Assembly (NCBI GenBank): GCA_937926875.1
Contig: CALBAX010000001.1
Location: 1 to 25,485, forward strand
DNA: 25,485 bases
Reading direction: 5' to 3'
Source: an uncultured Desulfovibrio sp.
Lineage (GTDB): Bacteria > Desulfobacterota > Desulfovibrionia > Desulfovibrionales > Desulfovibrionaceae
This document shows, piece by piece, positions 6,808 to 13,868 of the stretch. Made by a program: the position numbers and the translations under genes. The notes beneath the pieces are model-generated. The model was given only the letters and a program-made list of their open reading frames with translations. It was not told the DNA's origin and ran no database searches. Numbering within the stretch: the stretch's first letter is position 1; the number at the start of each line of letters is the position of its first letter.

Positions 6808-7599
6808 TCAGAACAACGAAAGTTGCTCAATTTTTATCCCTGTTTTTGTGTCAGTTTTGACACGCACGGCGCTTGTCTTCTTCGGCGCTGGCGGCGTTTC
6901 CGGTCCGGTAAAGTGGCTTTCCAGCCATGCCCGCGCCTCTTCCTTGTCCACCGACCGGATGCTTCCTCCCCAGACCAGGCTCCTCCGTGTTTCCCATGCC
7001 CCGCGTACTTCCAGGGCAAGGTGATTGCCCCACAGCACAATCCCGGCCAGATTGAAAAACATGAGATTCAGGGCCGTCATACGCACACACGTCAGGTCGA
7101 TGTCCTGCCCTACAAAGACGGCCCGCCCGTTTTGCTCGAACGTTTGCTCCTTTGCCGCCGCTATCAGGCAGGCCCCCGCGCCGCAGGCCGGATCAAGCAC
7201 CTTGAAGCGGCCTGTTTCCGGCGGCGCTATGTGCGTTATGCTGGCCATAAGCCGTGCCACAGCGGACGGCGTGAAATACTGGCCCGTATAGTGGTTGGCC
7301 GCGTATTCCTCATACAACGGTCCCAGGACTTCCTCATTGGTCGCCCGCATGTACTCCAGCAGGCAGGCCGTGGCGGTGGCAAAATGATCCGCTTCCCGCT
7401 GGCCCCTGGGGGCCGTGTTGCGGTAGCCGCCCATGATCTCCAGATACGGCGGATCGTCACGCTGGAAGGCGTGGAACATCAGCCCCACCCAATCCTCAAA
7501 AACACGATGACTGCGGTATCCCATGCCGATGATAGTTTCCAATTCCTTGCGCACCGGGTTCAATCCCGGATTGCCTCGCTGATAGTGTTTCTTGCTCAT
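6808..7599 (-). CDS. N-6 adenine DNA methylase-like protein (type I HsdM-like, without a normal catalytic motif)
   Basis: 263 residues. A helical N-terminus is followed by GQYFTPSAVARLM (about 106-118, motif X region), then the AdoMet-binding motif I VLDPACGAGACL (134-145) and motif II acidic GQDID (164-168). This is the layout of type I HsdM-like adenine methylases. The expected NPPY/DPPF catalytic motif after motif II is not found. The equivalent region reads LWGNHLALEVRGAWE and the protein soon ends. A DPPY occurs at residues 49-52, upstream of motif I, which is the wrong place for this class. It may be a binding-only or unusual enzyme, or need a partner. Its start codon sits at the edge of leader copy B. 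A role in protecting phage DNA from restriction is inference. Confidence 0.85.
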   Translation of the reverse strand: MSKKHYQRGNPGLNPVRKELETIIGMGYRSHRVFEDWVGLMFHAFQRDDPPYLEIMGGYRNTAPRGQREADHFATATACLLEYMRATNEEVLGPLYEEYAANHYTGQYFTPSAVARLMASITHIAPPETGRFKVLDPACGAGACLIAAAKEQTFEQNGRAVFVGQDIDLTCVRMTALNLMFFNLAGIVLWGNHLALEVRGAWETRRSLVWGGSIRSVDKEEARAWLESHFTGPETPPAPKKTSAVRVKTDTKTGIKIEQLSLF

Positions 7600-7671
7600 G
7601 GCTGCTCGTCAGGCCCTGCGCACCACCGCCGGGCGACCGCGCCGCCCTTGGAAGTGGGCGGGCGGTTTCGC
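7599..7671 (-). repeat. Structured intergenic element, copy B
   Basis: Fills the gap between the HU-like stop (7673) and the methylase-like start (7599). It shares TGGCTGCTCGTCAGGCC (7599-7615), GGCGAC and GTTTCGC (7665-7671) with copy A. Its hairpin has a different sequence (CGCCC / GGGCG arms), so structure is kept more than sequence. On the minus strand the shared end lies directly at the ATG, in place of a normal ribosome site. Confidence 0.75.
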
Positions 7672-7672
7672 T

Positions 7673-7969
7673 TTATGACCTCATGGCCTCTTTCAAATCT
7701 TTGCAGGCGGTGAACACCAGCTTTCTCCCGGCGGGGATCTCCAGGATTTCGCCGTTTCGCGGGTTACGGACCTTGCGGGCCGCCACCGCCTTGCTTTTGA
7801 ACTTGCCCAGCCGGGGCAGCGTGATCTCGCCGCCGCCCAAAAGCTCCGCTGCGGTTACATCGACCAGGGCGTCCAGCACGGCTTCCACCATGACGGCGGT
7901 CACGCTCCTTTGGGGATCCATCGTGCGCACGGTCTGCGTCACGGCCTTGATAAGTTCCTGCTTTGTCAT
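7673..7969 (-). CDS. HU/IHF-family DNA-bending protein
   Basis: 98 residues from ATG 7969, chosen because AGGAGGA lies just upstream. The open frame continues through the preceding gene. It starts MTKQELIKAV, and the C-terminal half has LPRLGKFKSKAVAARKVRNP followed by GEILEIPAGRKLVFTACKDL, the characteristic DNA-binding arm and end of HU/IHF subunits. Mu transposition needs host HU and IHF to bend the ends and the enhancer, so a phage-encoded homologue next to the transposition genes could make assembly of the transposition complex less dependent on the host. That role is inferred. It could also act in DNA packaging or gene regulation. Confidence 0.9.
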   Translation of the reverse strand: MTKQELIKAVTQTVRTMDPQRSVTAVMVEAVLDALVDVTAAELLGGGEITLPRLGKFKSKAVAARKVRNPRNGEILEIPAGRKLVFTACKDLKEAMRS

Positions 7970-7983
7970 ACTTCCTCCTGTGG

Positions 7984-8226
7984 TTACGGAATGTTCCGGT
8001 ACACGATCTTCCGGCTGTATCCGGCCTTGATGAGCAACACCCGCGCCATGTCCCGGATGCAGCGGCTGGTCTGGTTCCGCTGGTCCTGACGGGCCGCAGC
8101 CCAGTCCTCGTTGAGCACCAGGTCCGGCATGTTTTCCGGCCTGTACCCCGGCTTGATCATCACCAGCCGGGCATACTTTTCCGCCAGGCGCTCCAGCTCG
8201 CATTTTTTGAACAAGTCTCGGCCCAT
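7984..8226 (-). CDS. Small phage protein, unrecognised
   Basis: 80 residues in the early operon between gam and the HU-like gene, with a TAA 14 bases before the latter. It is basic and soluble, with no membrane segment. The N-terminal half is helical (FKKCELERLAEKYARLVMIK), and a C-terminal half ends in MARVLLIKAGYSRKIVYRNI. The two segments around KPGYRPENM and KAGYSRKIV look like a weak internal repeat (K-x-GY-R/S). A DNA-binding function is possible from the charge, but there is no recognisable motif. Confidence 0.65.
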   Translation of the reverse strand: MGRDLFKKCELERLAEKYARLVMIKPGYRPENMPDLVLNEDWAAARQDQRNQTSRCIRDMARVLLIKAGYSRKIVYRNIP

Positions 8227-8235
8227 AACTGCCTC

Positions 8236-8745
8236 CTAGACGTTTTCCGGCACCTTTTCTTTGTTGATCTCGATAAAGAACGTGTCCGCCTGCTGCCGTT
8301 TCAGTCCCACCAGCTCCAGCCGTTCGTCCGGCCAGCCCAGCGCGGCGTCCTTGTTGATTTCTTCCTTGGTGCGGATGCCGTCCGAAAGATTGTACTGATG
8401 CAGCCTCTCCAGCGTCATTTCCGCCGTCACGCCTCGCATCTGGACTATTTTCGTGCTGGCCCGGAACCCGATCACGCCGAATCCGAGGTCGAGGCTCTTG
8501 CTTTTGATGAACAGTGCCTGCCGGTTGAGCTTGCCGTACACCGTCACCGCGTCCGACAGTTCCTTGCGCCGCGCCTGCAATGGCCCGGCGAGCTGGCTGG
8601 CCTTGGCCTTCGCGGCGTCCACGCTTTCCCGCATTTCGTTTTCAATGGCGGAAATCTTGCGATCCAGGGCCGCCATCTCCGCCAGCGCTCCCTCGCACTG
8701 CGCCATGTCAAGAACCATGTACGGGTCGGGCTTGATACGCGCCAT
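8236..8745 (-). CDS. gam: Gam-like host-nuclease inhibitor
   Basis: 169 residues with GGGAGGTG ahead of the ATG. It has the Mu Gam layout: a long N-terminal helix (about 15-60) able to form a coiled coil, then a short beta-rich core (DLGFGVIGFRAST) and a C-terminal helical part containing TKEEINKDAALGWPDERLEL. Gam dimers bind double-strand DNA ends and shield them from RecBCD-type exonucleases; the protein is related to bacterial Ku. The gene overlaps the upstream stop by one base (TAATG). The position between B and gemA matches Mu. Confidence 0.88.
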   Translation of the reverse strand: MARIKPDPYMVLDMAQCEGALAEMAALDRKISAIENEMRESVDAAKAKASQLAGPLQARRKELSDAVTVYGKLNRQALFIKSKSLDLGFGVIGFRASTKIVQMRGVTAEMTLERLHQYNLSDGIRTKEEINKDAALGWPDERLELVGLKRQQADTFFIEINKEKVPENV

Positions 8746-9026
8746 TACATCACCTCCCGGATAGCCCTTGCCGGGAACTCTCCCGACACCTTGATGCCCC
8801 GTGCGACCAGCCGCAGATTCATGGCGGGCACGGCGATTTCCGCTTCTTCCGTGGTCCAGTCCACACTCACCACATGCAGGTTGTTTTCCAGCGCCTCCGC
8901 CTGTTCAGCGGCGGCCCTCAGATTGTCGCGGCAGCCGCGCACCAGGGCGGACTGTTCCTCATCCTTTGCGTTTACCTGTATTTTTCCAAGAGCGGCCAGA
9001 ATGGACAAAAGGTTTTCTTTCAGCAT
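8745..9026 (-). CDS. Small acidic phage protein, unrecognised
   Basis: 93 residues with GGAGGA upstream, inside the end of the preceding gene. The N-terminal half is helical (LLSILAALGKIQVN, then a Glu/Ala-rich segment LRAAAEQAEALENN). The C-terminal half is probably beta-rich (LHVVSVDWTTEEAEIAVPAM). It is coupled to gam by a one-base overlap, so it may act with it, but no family is recognised. Confidence 0.65.
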   Translation of the reverse strand: MLKENLLSILAALGKIQVNAKDEEQSALVRGCRDNLRAAAEQAEALENNLHVVSVDWTTEEAEIAVPAMNLRLVARGIKVSGEFPARAIREVM

Positions 9027-9029
9027 GAA

Positions 9030-9662
9030 TCATTCCTCCGTTTCTTCGTTCTCATTTTCCGTGCGGTTCTTGTCGAACCGCGCCAGCAGTACCTTGCAGG
9101 CTTCCGTGATGCTCTGCGCCGTTTTCTTTGCGTACGGATCCGCGCAGAGCAGAAGCCGCGCGATGGTGGCTGCCGCCGCACGCTCCTTTTGGAAAGGGTC
9201 TGTTTCCTTGTACGGGGGATAAGGCGTCTCTGGGGTCATGTCCGCCTTGCTCGTCCCACGATAGGTGACCGCATTTTTCCCATTGCGGCCAATGCGCTGG
9301 ATGTATCCCTGTTCTTCGAGCCAGGCCGCGTAACGCAGCACCCGCGTGTAATCCACCCGCACCATGAGAGCGCATTCCTTGAGGCACCAGCCCGGCTTGG
9401 CCTTGCGGACAAAGCGCCAGATAGCTGGCAGGCTGCGGTTTTCGCGGGGACGGTATCCGAAGTTGTAGGTGTAGACTCCGGGGCGGACTTTGACGACCTC
9501 GCCCATGCGGGCCATATCGTTGATGCGGTTACGGAGACGGGCCTTGTCTCCCTCTTCCGTAAGGCCGAAGGCTTCAAACAGCATGGCGTGACTGATCTCT
9601 TCCCCACCCTTTCCGAAATTCCGCAGCGCGTACCGGATGGTCTCGTTAGTCAGCTCCTTCAT
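9030..9662 (-). CDS. Phage winged-helix-type DNA-binding protein downstream of Mu B
   Basis: 210 residues from ATG 9662, which has AGGAGGT 5 bases upstream. An apparent longer frame runs back through the B gene and is rejected. Two HTH-like segments are visible: about residues 5-65 (TNETIRYALRNFGKGGEEIS and then RLRNRINDMARMGEVVKVRP, a winged-helix pattern ending in a hairpin PGVYTYNF) and about 80-135 (WCLKECALMVRVDYTRVLRY then LEEQGYIQRIGRNGKNAV, a second wing). The C-terminus is helical and acidic. It probably binds DNA as part of transposition or early regulation. I know of no fixed function for it. Confidence 0.7.
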   Translation of the reverse strand: MKELTNETIRYALRNFGKGGEEISHAMLFEAFGLTEEGDKARLRNRINDMARMGEVVKVRPGVYTYNFGYRPRENRSLPAIWRFVRKAKPGWCLKECALMVRVDYTRVLRYAAWLEEQGYIQRIGRNGKNAVTYRGTSKADMTPETPYPPYKETDPFQKERAAAATIARLLLCADPYAKKTAQSITEACKVLLARFDKNRTENENEETEE

Positions 9663-9670
9663 GGCACCTC

Positions 9671-10384
9671 CTACTTGCGCCGCCAGGATCGCGCGGAAAT
9701 AACGGTGTCCAGCATCGGCCCGTCCACCGTGAAGTTTTCCGCCGCCTTCGCCGCCTTTTCGAGTAGAAGCATCATGTTGCGCACCAGTCTGAAGTCGCCT
9801 TCCGCCCGTTCCGCTATGCGTCCACACAGTTCCGGCGGTATGTCCAGTGCCGCCGCCTTCATGGCGTACATGGCCACTTCCGCAGCGCTGATAGGCCCGA
9901 ACTCCACTTCATGGGCTACACGGCTCCATACACGGCGGCGTTCGGACAAAAGCCCGAAAATACCTTCCTCGCCTATCAGGATGATGGGCGCGCCCGTCAT
10001 CTCCAGAATGTCACGCAAGTCTTCAATGCGCCCGATGGCCAGCCGGTCGGCTTCGTCCACGAAAATGGGCTTACGGTCGCGCTCCAGAAGTTCCACGATT
10101 GCCTGCTTGCAGCGGTCCGCGCTCATGCGGGGCAAATCTCCGTTCTTGCCGCGCACTTCAAAAAGCACGCGCTGGAGGAACGCCGCCTGTGTCCAGCCTT
10201 CCCAGACCCGGACGTATGCGCCCCCGCGCTGGTAATGGTACTGGTCAGCCGCCACGCTCTTGCCGCGCCCGGCTTGTCCGTGGGCAAGGATGAATCCGCT
10301 GGTTCCCCGGCCCGCGTCCACCACGGCATCCACCGCCGTGTTGAACCGCGCCGTCGCGTCTGTGGGAATGATCACGTCTCGCAT
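9671..10384 (-). CDS. B: Mu B-like transposition activator ATPase
   Basis: 237 residues, GGGAGGC ahead of the ATG, directly downstream of the transposase. It is an AAA+ ATPase with Walker A GQAGRGKS (residues 36-43), Walker B KPIFVDEAD (105-113), a sensor 1-like region PIILIGEEG and an Arg-rich segment SERRRVWSRVAHEVEF. Mu B binds DNA non-specifically in ATP form, selects the target, delivers it to the transposase and gives target immunity. It is shorter than Mu B (about 312 residues), lacking an N-terminal HTH of Mu B type. The ATPase core is complete. Confidence 0.93.
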   Translation of the reverse strand: MRDVIIPTDATARFNTAVDAVVDAGRGTSGFILAHGQAGRGKSVAADQYHYQRGGAYVRVWEGWTQAAFLQRVLFEVRGKNGDLPRMSADRCKQAIVELLERDRKPIFVDEADRLAIGRIEDLRDILEMTGAPIILIGEEGIFGLLSERRRVWSRVAHEVEFGPISAAEVAMYAMKAAALDIPPELCGRIAERAEGDFRLVRNMMLLLEKAAKAAENFTVDGPMLDTVISARSWRRK

Positions 10385-10393
10385 ATAGCCTCC

Positions 10394-12577
10394 CTATGCC
10401 GTTGCGATATGGCTTTGTCTGTGCAGCAGCTCCAGCTTGCCGTCATAGAGCGGCTTGAAATTGCGCTGGAATTGCGGGGTGTTCTCGAAATATTCCATGA
10501 ACGCCGCGTCTTCCGGCACCAGTTCCGCGCCCCGCTCGTGAAGGGCCGTGAACAGGTAGTCGTACCTGGCCGGTTCGTCCGGGAACCGCTTGAAAATGGA
10601 AGGTTCGTAGGTAGGAGCGTCCAGTTCCGCGCGGGCCTGAGCACCGGCGGCCTTGGCGGCCTCGATGGCAGCCTTCTCCGTGGCGGAAAGCGCCGGAGAC
10701 TTTCTGATGGGTTCGGTGGCGGGGATGGCCTTATGGAAGCTTGTGATCTGCCGCTGCCGGGCTTCCGGGAGAATGACCGTTTCCGTCATCTGCCGTATTC
10801 CGGCCTTGGCCGCGCATTCCTGTCGCTTCTTGAGTTCCAGGGCGTCCGAAAGGTCTTGCTGCTGTTCCGCCGTTCCCAAAGCGCGGGCGGCGGGATGGAT
10901 ACCGGCGGCAATCCCGTAATGGTAACGGTCGCGGGCTTCACAAAGTCTGTGGCCTTCCAGATCGTACACAAGCACCGTGTACGGCGAGAGCTGCCAGTCA
11001 TAGCGAACCAGTACCGGATGACGGCGGTTGAACAGGGCTTCATGCCAGAACAGGCGGCCGTCCAGCCGTATGCCGTCCTTACTGATGGTGCGGACTTCCT
11101 TTTGCAGCATCAGCAGCGTGAGGCGCTCCATGTCCACGCCCGGCCCCCGACCTTCCTCGAACACCTCTCCGGGCGTCCTGCCGCGTAAATGGGTGGTGGC
11201 CTGCGGGCGGGAAGCGTACAGTTCAAACCAGTACGCCAGCCACTCATACGTTTCTTCCAGCGTGAGCGGGCGGCGGCCCAGCTTTTCATGCAGGCGGCGG
11301 TGCAGCTTTTCATTCCGGTGCAGCCGCGCGGGCTTGTGGGCTATGTCCCATCCCGTATAGGACGGCGTAAGCTCTTCCAGCTCGTGCATGGTTCCGAAGA
11401 ACCGTTCCACGGGCTTGCTCTGGCCGTGGTAGGGCCAGGCATGGATGACTTCGCAGCCAAGGTCACGGTACAGGCCGAGGAATCCGGCCTGCTCAAAGTC
11501 CTTGCAGCCGTCGAAAAACCGCGCCCTGAACGCCTTGCCGTTGTCCAGGTAAACAACGCGGGGAAACTTCCCCAGACGGATGCAGGCCCGGCGGAACGCG
11601 CTGGAAATACAGGCCACATTTTCCGTCGCCATCACTTCCCAGCCCAGCGGGTAACGGCTTCCGCCGTCGAAAAACAGGAGCAGCGTCATGCGCTTAGGCT
11701 TGCCCGTATCCGGGTCTGTCGTCTCAAAGTTGAGTGTATGGCCGTCAGCGATCACCACGTCGCCCACGCCTACCAGCGACCAGTCTCGAAGAATGGATAT
11801 GGCGCATCGATCGTTCCACGCCTTTTCCCCGTTGCGCCACAACGTCCAGTCGCTGAAACACGTCTTGGAGTAGTTGGCTATCCAGCGCCGGATGGTATCG
11901 TCCGAGGGAACGGCCAGATTTTCCGCCTTGCACCGTTCCTGTATGATGCGGGCGCAGGTGCTGATTTGACGGTCTCCATCCAGTATTTGTCCCAGGATGA
12001 TAGTCTGGTGCCGTTCCGTGAGCATACTCTTGCCCCGATGGGCAAGGCCACGCTTGTCGGCCAGAGCCAGGACGCCGCCGGATTCCTTCTGTTCCAGCTT
12101 CCAGCGTTCCAGGCTTTTCCAGCTTACGCGCGGGCCGAGTTCCGCAAGGAGTTTGCCCCATGCGCCGCCCTGATAGGCAAGAATGAAGGCTTGCTTCTGC
12201 CTGATGGTGCTGCCGTGCTTTGCCTGCCAGTCCAGATAAAGCCCCAGAAGATCGGCCTTTGCCAACGCCTTGTAACGGCGCTTGTCGTCAAAGATGGCCT
12301 GTCGGGCCGTTGGAGAAGGAAGCTGTGATGCGGTAACGGCGGGAAGGGCTGCACTGTTGGCGGCCTCTTCCTCTATCGCCCGACGTTCCTCAGCCGTCCG
12401 AATGGCCTGCTGTGTCGCTTCCGGCATGGAGGAAACAAGCCACTCCTTCCCGCCGCCGCGTCCCTTGCGCGGGCGGAATTGCCACGACTCACGCTGTGCG
12501 CGTTGCAGCGTGGATTTTACGCTCAACCCCAAGAGCCTGCTGCATTCTTGCGTGATGTATGCTTCGCGGAGTGCCAT
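10394..12577 (-). CDS. A: Mu A-like DDE transposase
   Basis: 727 residues, with AGGGGA ahead of the ATG. The N-terminal region has a HTH end-binding part (about 1-50, EAYITQECSRLLGLSVKSTL) and further DNA-binding helices to about 245. The catalytic RNase H-like core (about 265-400) contains D278 (VVIADGH), D345 (VVYLDNGKAF) and E391 (KPVERFFG), close to the Mu A D269/D336/E392 spacing. A beta-barrel region follows (RLFWHEALFNRR) and a helical C-terminal part likely contacts B. It cuts and joins the phage ends during replicative transposition. It faces an opposite-strand gene across 105 bases containing a large inverted repeat. The frame is intact with all catalytic residues. Confidence 0.97.
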   Translation of the reverse strand: MALREAYITQECSRLLGLSVKSTLQRAQRESWQFRPRKGRGGGKEWLVSSMPEATQQAIRTAEERRAIEEEAANSAALPAVTASQLPSPTARQAIFDDKRRYKALAKADLLGLYLDWQAKHGSTIRQKQAFILAYQGGAWGKLLAELGPRVSWKSLERWKLEQKESGGVLALADKRGLAHRGKSMLTERHQTIILGQILDGDRQISTCARIIQERCKAENLAVPSDDTIRRWIANYSKTCFSDWTLWRNGEKAWNDRCAISILRDWSLVGVGDVVIADGHTLNFETTDPDTGKPKRMTLLLFFDGGSRYPLGWEVMATENVACISSAFRRACIRLGKFPRVVYLDNGKAFRARFFDGCKDFEQAGFLGLYRDLGCEVIHAWPYHGQSKPVERFFGTMHELEELTPSYTGWDIAHKPARLHRNEKLHRRLHEKLGRRPLTLEETYEWLAYWFELYASRPQATTHLRGRTPGEVFEEGRGPGVDMERLTLLMLQKEVRTISKDGIRLDGRLFWHEALFNRRHPVLVRYDWQLSPYTVLVYDLEGHRLCEARDRYHYGIAAGIHPAARALGTAEQQQDLSDALELKKRQECAAKAGIRQMTETVILPEARQRQITSFHKAIPATEPIRKSPALSATEKAAIEAAKAAGAQARAELDAPTYEPSIFKRFPDEPARYDYLFTALHERGAELVPEDAAFMEYFENTPQFQRNFKPLYDGKLELLHRQSHIATA

Positions 12578-12602
12578 TGCCTGTTCCCCTGTCGTTGTAG
12601 GA

Positions 12603-12682
12603 TTCCGGCTCCGCTGATAGAGTGATTTTGCTATTTCTCAACCTTAGCCCCTGAACTATTCAGGGAATCAACGGAGCCGGAA
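12603..12682. repeat. Nested inverted repeats between transposase gene and opposite-strand gene
   Basis: An outer 11-bp perfect inverted repeat, TTCCGGCTCCG (12603-12613) and CGGAGCCGGAA (12672-12682), encloses an inner perfect repeat CCCTGAA-CTA-TTCAGGG (12649-12665). The right outer arm abuts the start codon of the + strand gene and contains its ribosome site (GGAG). The left arm lies in the leader of the transposase gene. Confidence 0.85.
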
Positions 12683-13126
12683 ATGTCACTTTTTACTCGC
12701 TTGTTGGCTGCTAAAAAAGGATGCCCTTTTTGCAACTTCGATCCATGCAATCCTGAAAAATGTATGTTTTTTATAGGATTCAATAATGAAAATTTTGATT
12801 GTATTTTATTGAAAACATACGCTAAAAGTGTTTCTGCGGCGGCATATTCTCATTTTTTGACTTTTAATGTTCCCCGTACACACTTGGATTTTCTATTCCA
12901 GCTATCTCCTGAAGCATTGAAAAAACGATTGGATAGGATTCAAGAAACGCTTGAGAGCCTTGACGAAGCAATCGCATTTCCAATCCTTCCAGAAGAACTT
13001 CAAAAGGAGCTGGAAGGTTCCCGTGCGCGGCTTTCCGAGTATTACGAGCAAGTCTCCTCAGCGTTTGCAGCCGTATCACCACATCAGGCGAAAAAGTTGT
13101 CTTCACATACTCAAAAGAAATCATAG
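12683..13126 (+). CDS. AT-rich, Cys-rich accessory gene (possible moron) on the strand opposite to the transposition operon
   Basis: 147 residues, GGAG 9 bases before the ATG. Its codons are A/T-ended and Lys/Asn/Phe-rich, clearly lower in GC than every other gene here, especially in the first half. The N-terminus has CPFC, DPC and EKC within residues 14-27, a possible metal site, followed by a hydrophobic/aromatic stretch. The C-terminal half is a charged helical hairpin (ALKKRLDRIQETLESLDEAI ... ELQKELEGSRARLSEYYEQV). No family is recognised. It lies between the second regulator and the transposase and converges on the regulator (6-base overlap). Base composition, strand and position suggest a recently acquired gene expressed independently of the lytic operon, perhaps in the lysogen. 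Confidence 0.75.
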   Translation: MSLFTRLLAAKKGCPFCNFDPCNPEKCMFFIGFNNENFDCILLKTYAKSVSAAAYSHFLTFNVPRTHLDFLFQLSPEALKKRLDRIQETLESLDEAIAFPILPEELQKELEGSRARLSEYYEQVSSAFAAVSPHQAKKLSSHTQKKS

Positions 13127-13366
13127 CATCTCCATTGAGAGATTCGACTGTGGGTCAAACAAGTATTGTTCCGGAACGCCTTCCCTGCGCAGGGCATCCA
13201 GGACCTTGGGACTATGCCGTTTGCCCCGCACCGTGGCGGAAACCAGCTCCGCCGTGACGCCTATGCGCCGTCCAAGCTCCGACATGCTCAAGCCTCGTTC
13301 AACAAGGACGGCCCGGATTGCATAGCGAGCCTCATAACGTAGGCGTCCGCATTCTTCGCGGGTCAT
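13121..13366 (-). CDS. Ner-like small HTH regulator
   Basis: 81 residues from ATG 13366, which overlaps the upstream stop in an ATGA arrangement. The longer frame is rejected because it runs back through the upstream gene. A helix-turn-helix of Cro/Ner type spans about residues 25-55 (LSMSELGRRIGVTAELVSAT followed by the basic VRGKRHSPK). In Mu, Ner is a small early regulator that lowers transcription from the early and repressor promoters. Position before the transposase and size support the analogy; direct similarity to Ner is not established. Its 3' end overlaps the AT-rich opposite-strand gene by 6 bases. Confidence 0.78.
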   Translation of the reverse strand: MTREECGRLRYEARYAIRAVLVERGLSMSELGRRIGVTAELVSATVRGKRHSPKVLDALRREGVPEQYLFDPQSNLSMEML

Positions 13367-13788
13367 AAGTCTTCCTCCAGCTTGCGCTTGCGTTGACGCG
13401 CCGCCTTCATCTCCAGAACCGCAGCTCCATAGTCTCGGAGCTTCCTGTCTTCTTCCGTCATCAAATCCAGTCCCAACGCACGCGCCGCAACGCGGAATGG
13501 TTCCACATTGCCGGTGGCGCGGCAGAAGGCCAGCAGGGCCAGAATGGAGGGAGGATGCGACGTGTCGGAGGGAGCCAGCCACTTGTCCAGCGTGGCCTTG
13601 CTGATGGACAGGGTATTGCCGCCCGTCAGCTTGATGCCCGCCCGCTGCGCTATTTCATTCAGGCGGTCGGCAAGCATCTTTCTTCCTTCGCCTTCCGGCG
13701 CTCCGGCGGCATCGCGCATGGCGGTCTTGATGGCCACCATGACGCCGGAAAGCCGGATGGCGTCGTCAAGTAAGGATAGCTGCTTCAT
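13363..13788 (-). CDS. First gene of the early operon, probable DNA-binding regulator
   Basis: 141 residues from ATG 13788, preceded by GGGAG. An upstream TTG in frame (13806) has no ribosome site. The middle of the protein reads SISKATLDKWLAPSDTSHPP then ILALLAFCRATGN, similar in pattern to the CII-like or HTH regulators that read SxATLDKWLAP in phages of GC-rich hosts. The C-terminus is a strongly basic/acidic helix (EMKAARQRKRKLEEDL). As the first gene leftward from the operator region it should be expressed earliest. The precise role is not known to me. Confidence 0.72.
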   Translation of the reverse strand: MKQLSLLDDAIRLSGVMVAIKTAMRDAAGAPEGEGRKMLADRLNEIAQRAGIKLTGGNTLSISKATLDKWLAPSDTSHPPSILALLAFCRATGNVEPFRVAARALGLDLMTEEDRKLRDYGAAVLEMKAARQRKRKLEEDL

Positions 13789-13868
13789 GACCTGCTCCCT
13801 GTCCAAACGCGGTTCGCGCCCGGACGTTGATTTAATGGGGCGGGCCGGATAAAGTCCCTTTTGCTACT

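Noticed and set aside
6850..6865. Palindrome GTGTCAGTTTTGACAC, similar to the inner stem of the hairpin at 14533-14548
   Set aside because: It lies inside the methylase-like coding end. Two partly similar copies in 25 kb are too few to call a regulatory site.
12864..13124. 86-codon minus-strand frame that starts with an ATGA overlap at the end of the Ner-like gene
   Set aside because: The + strand frame covers the whole AT-rich block, has a ribosome site and consistent A/T-ended codons. The minus frame covers only part of it. The ATGA overlap keeps a small doubt, so it should be tested with the + gene.
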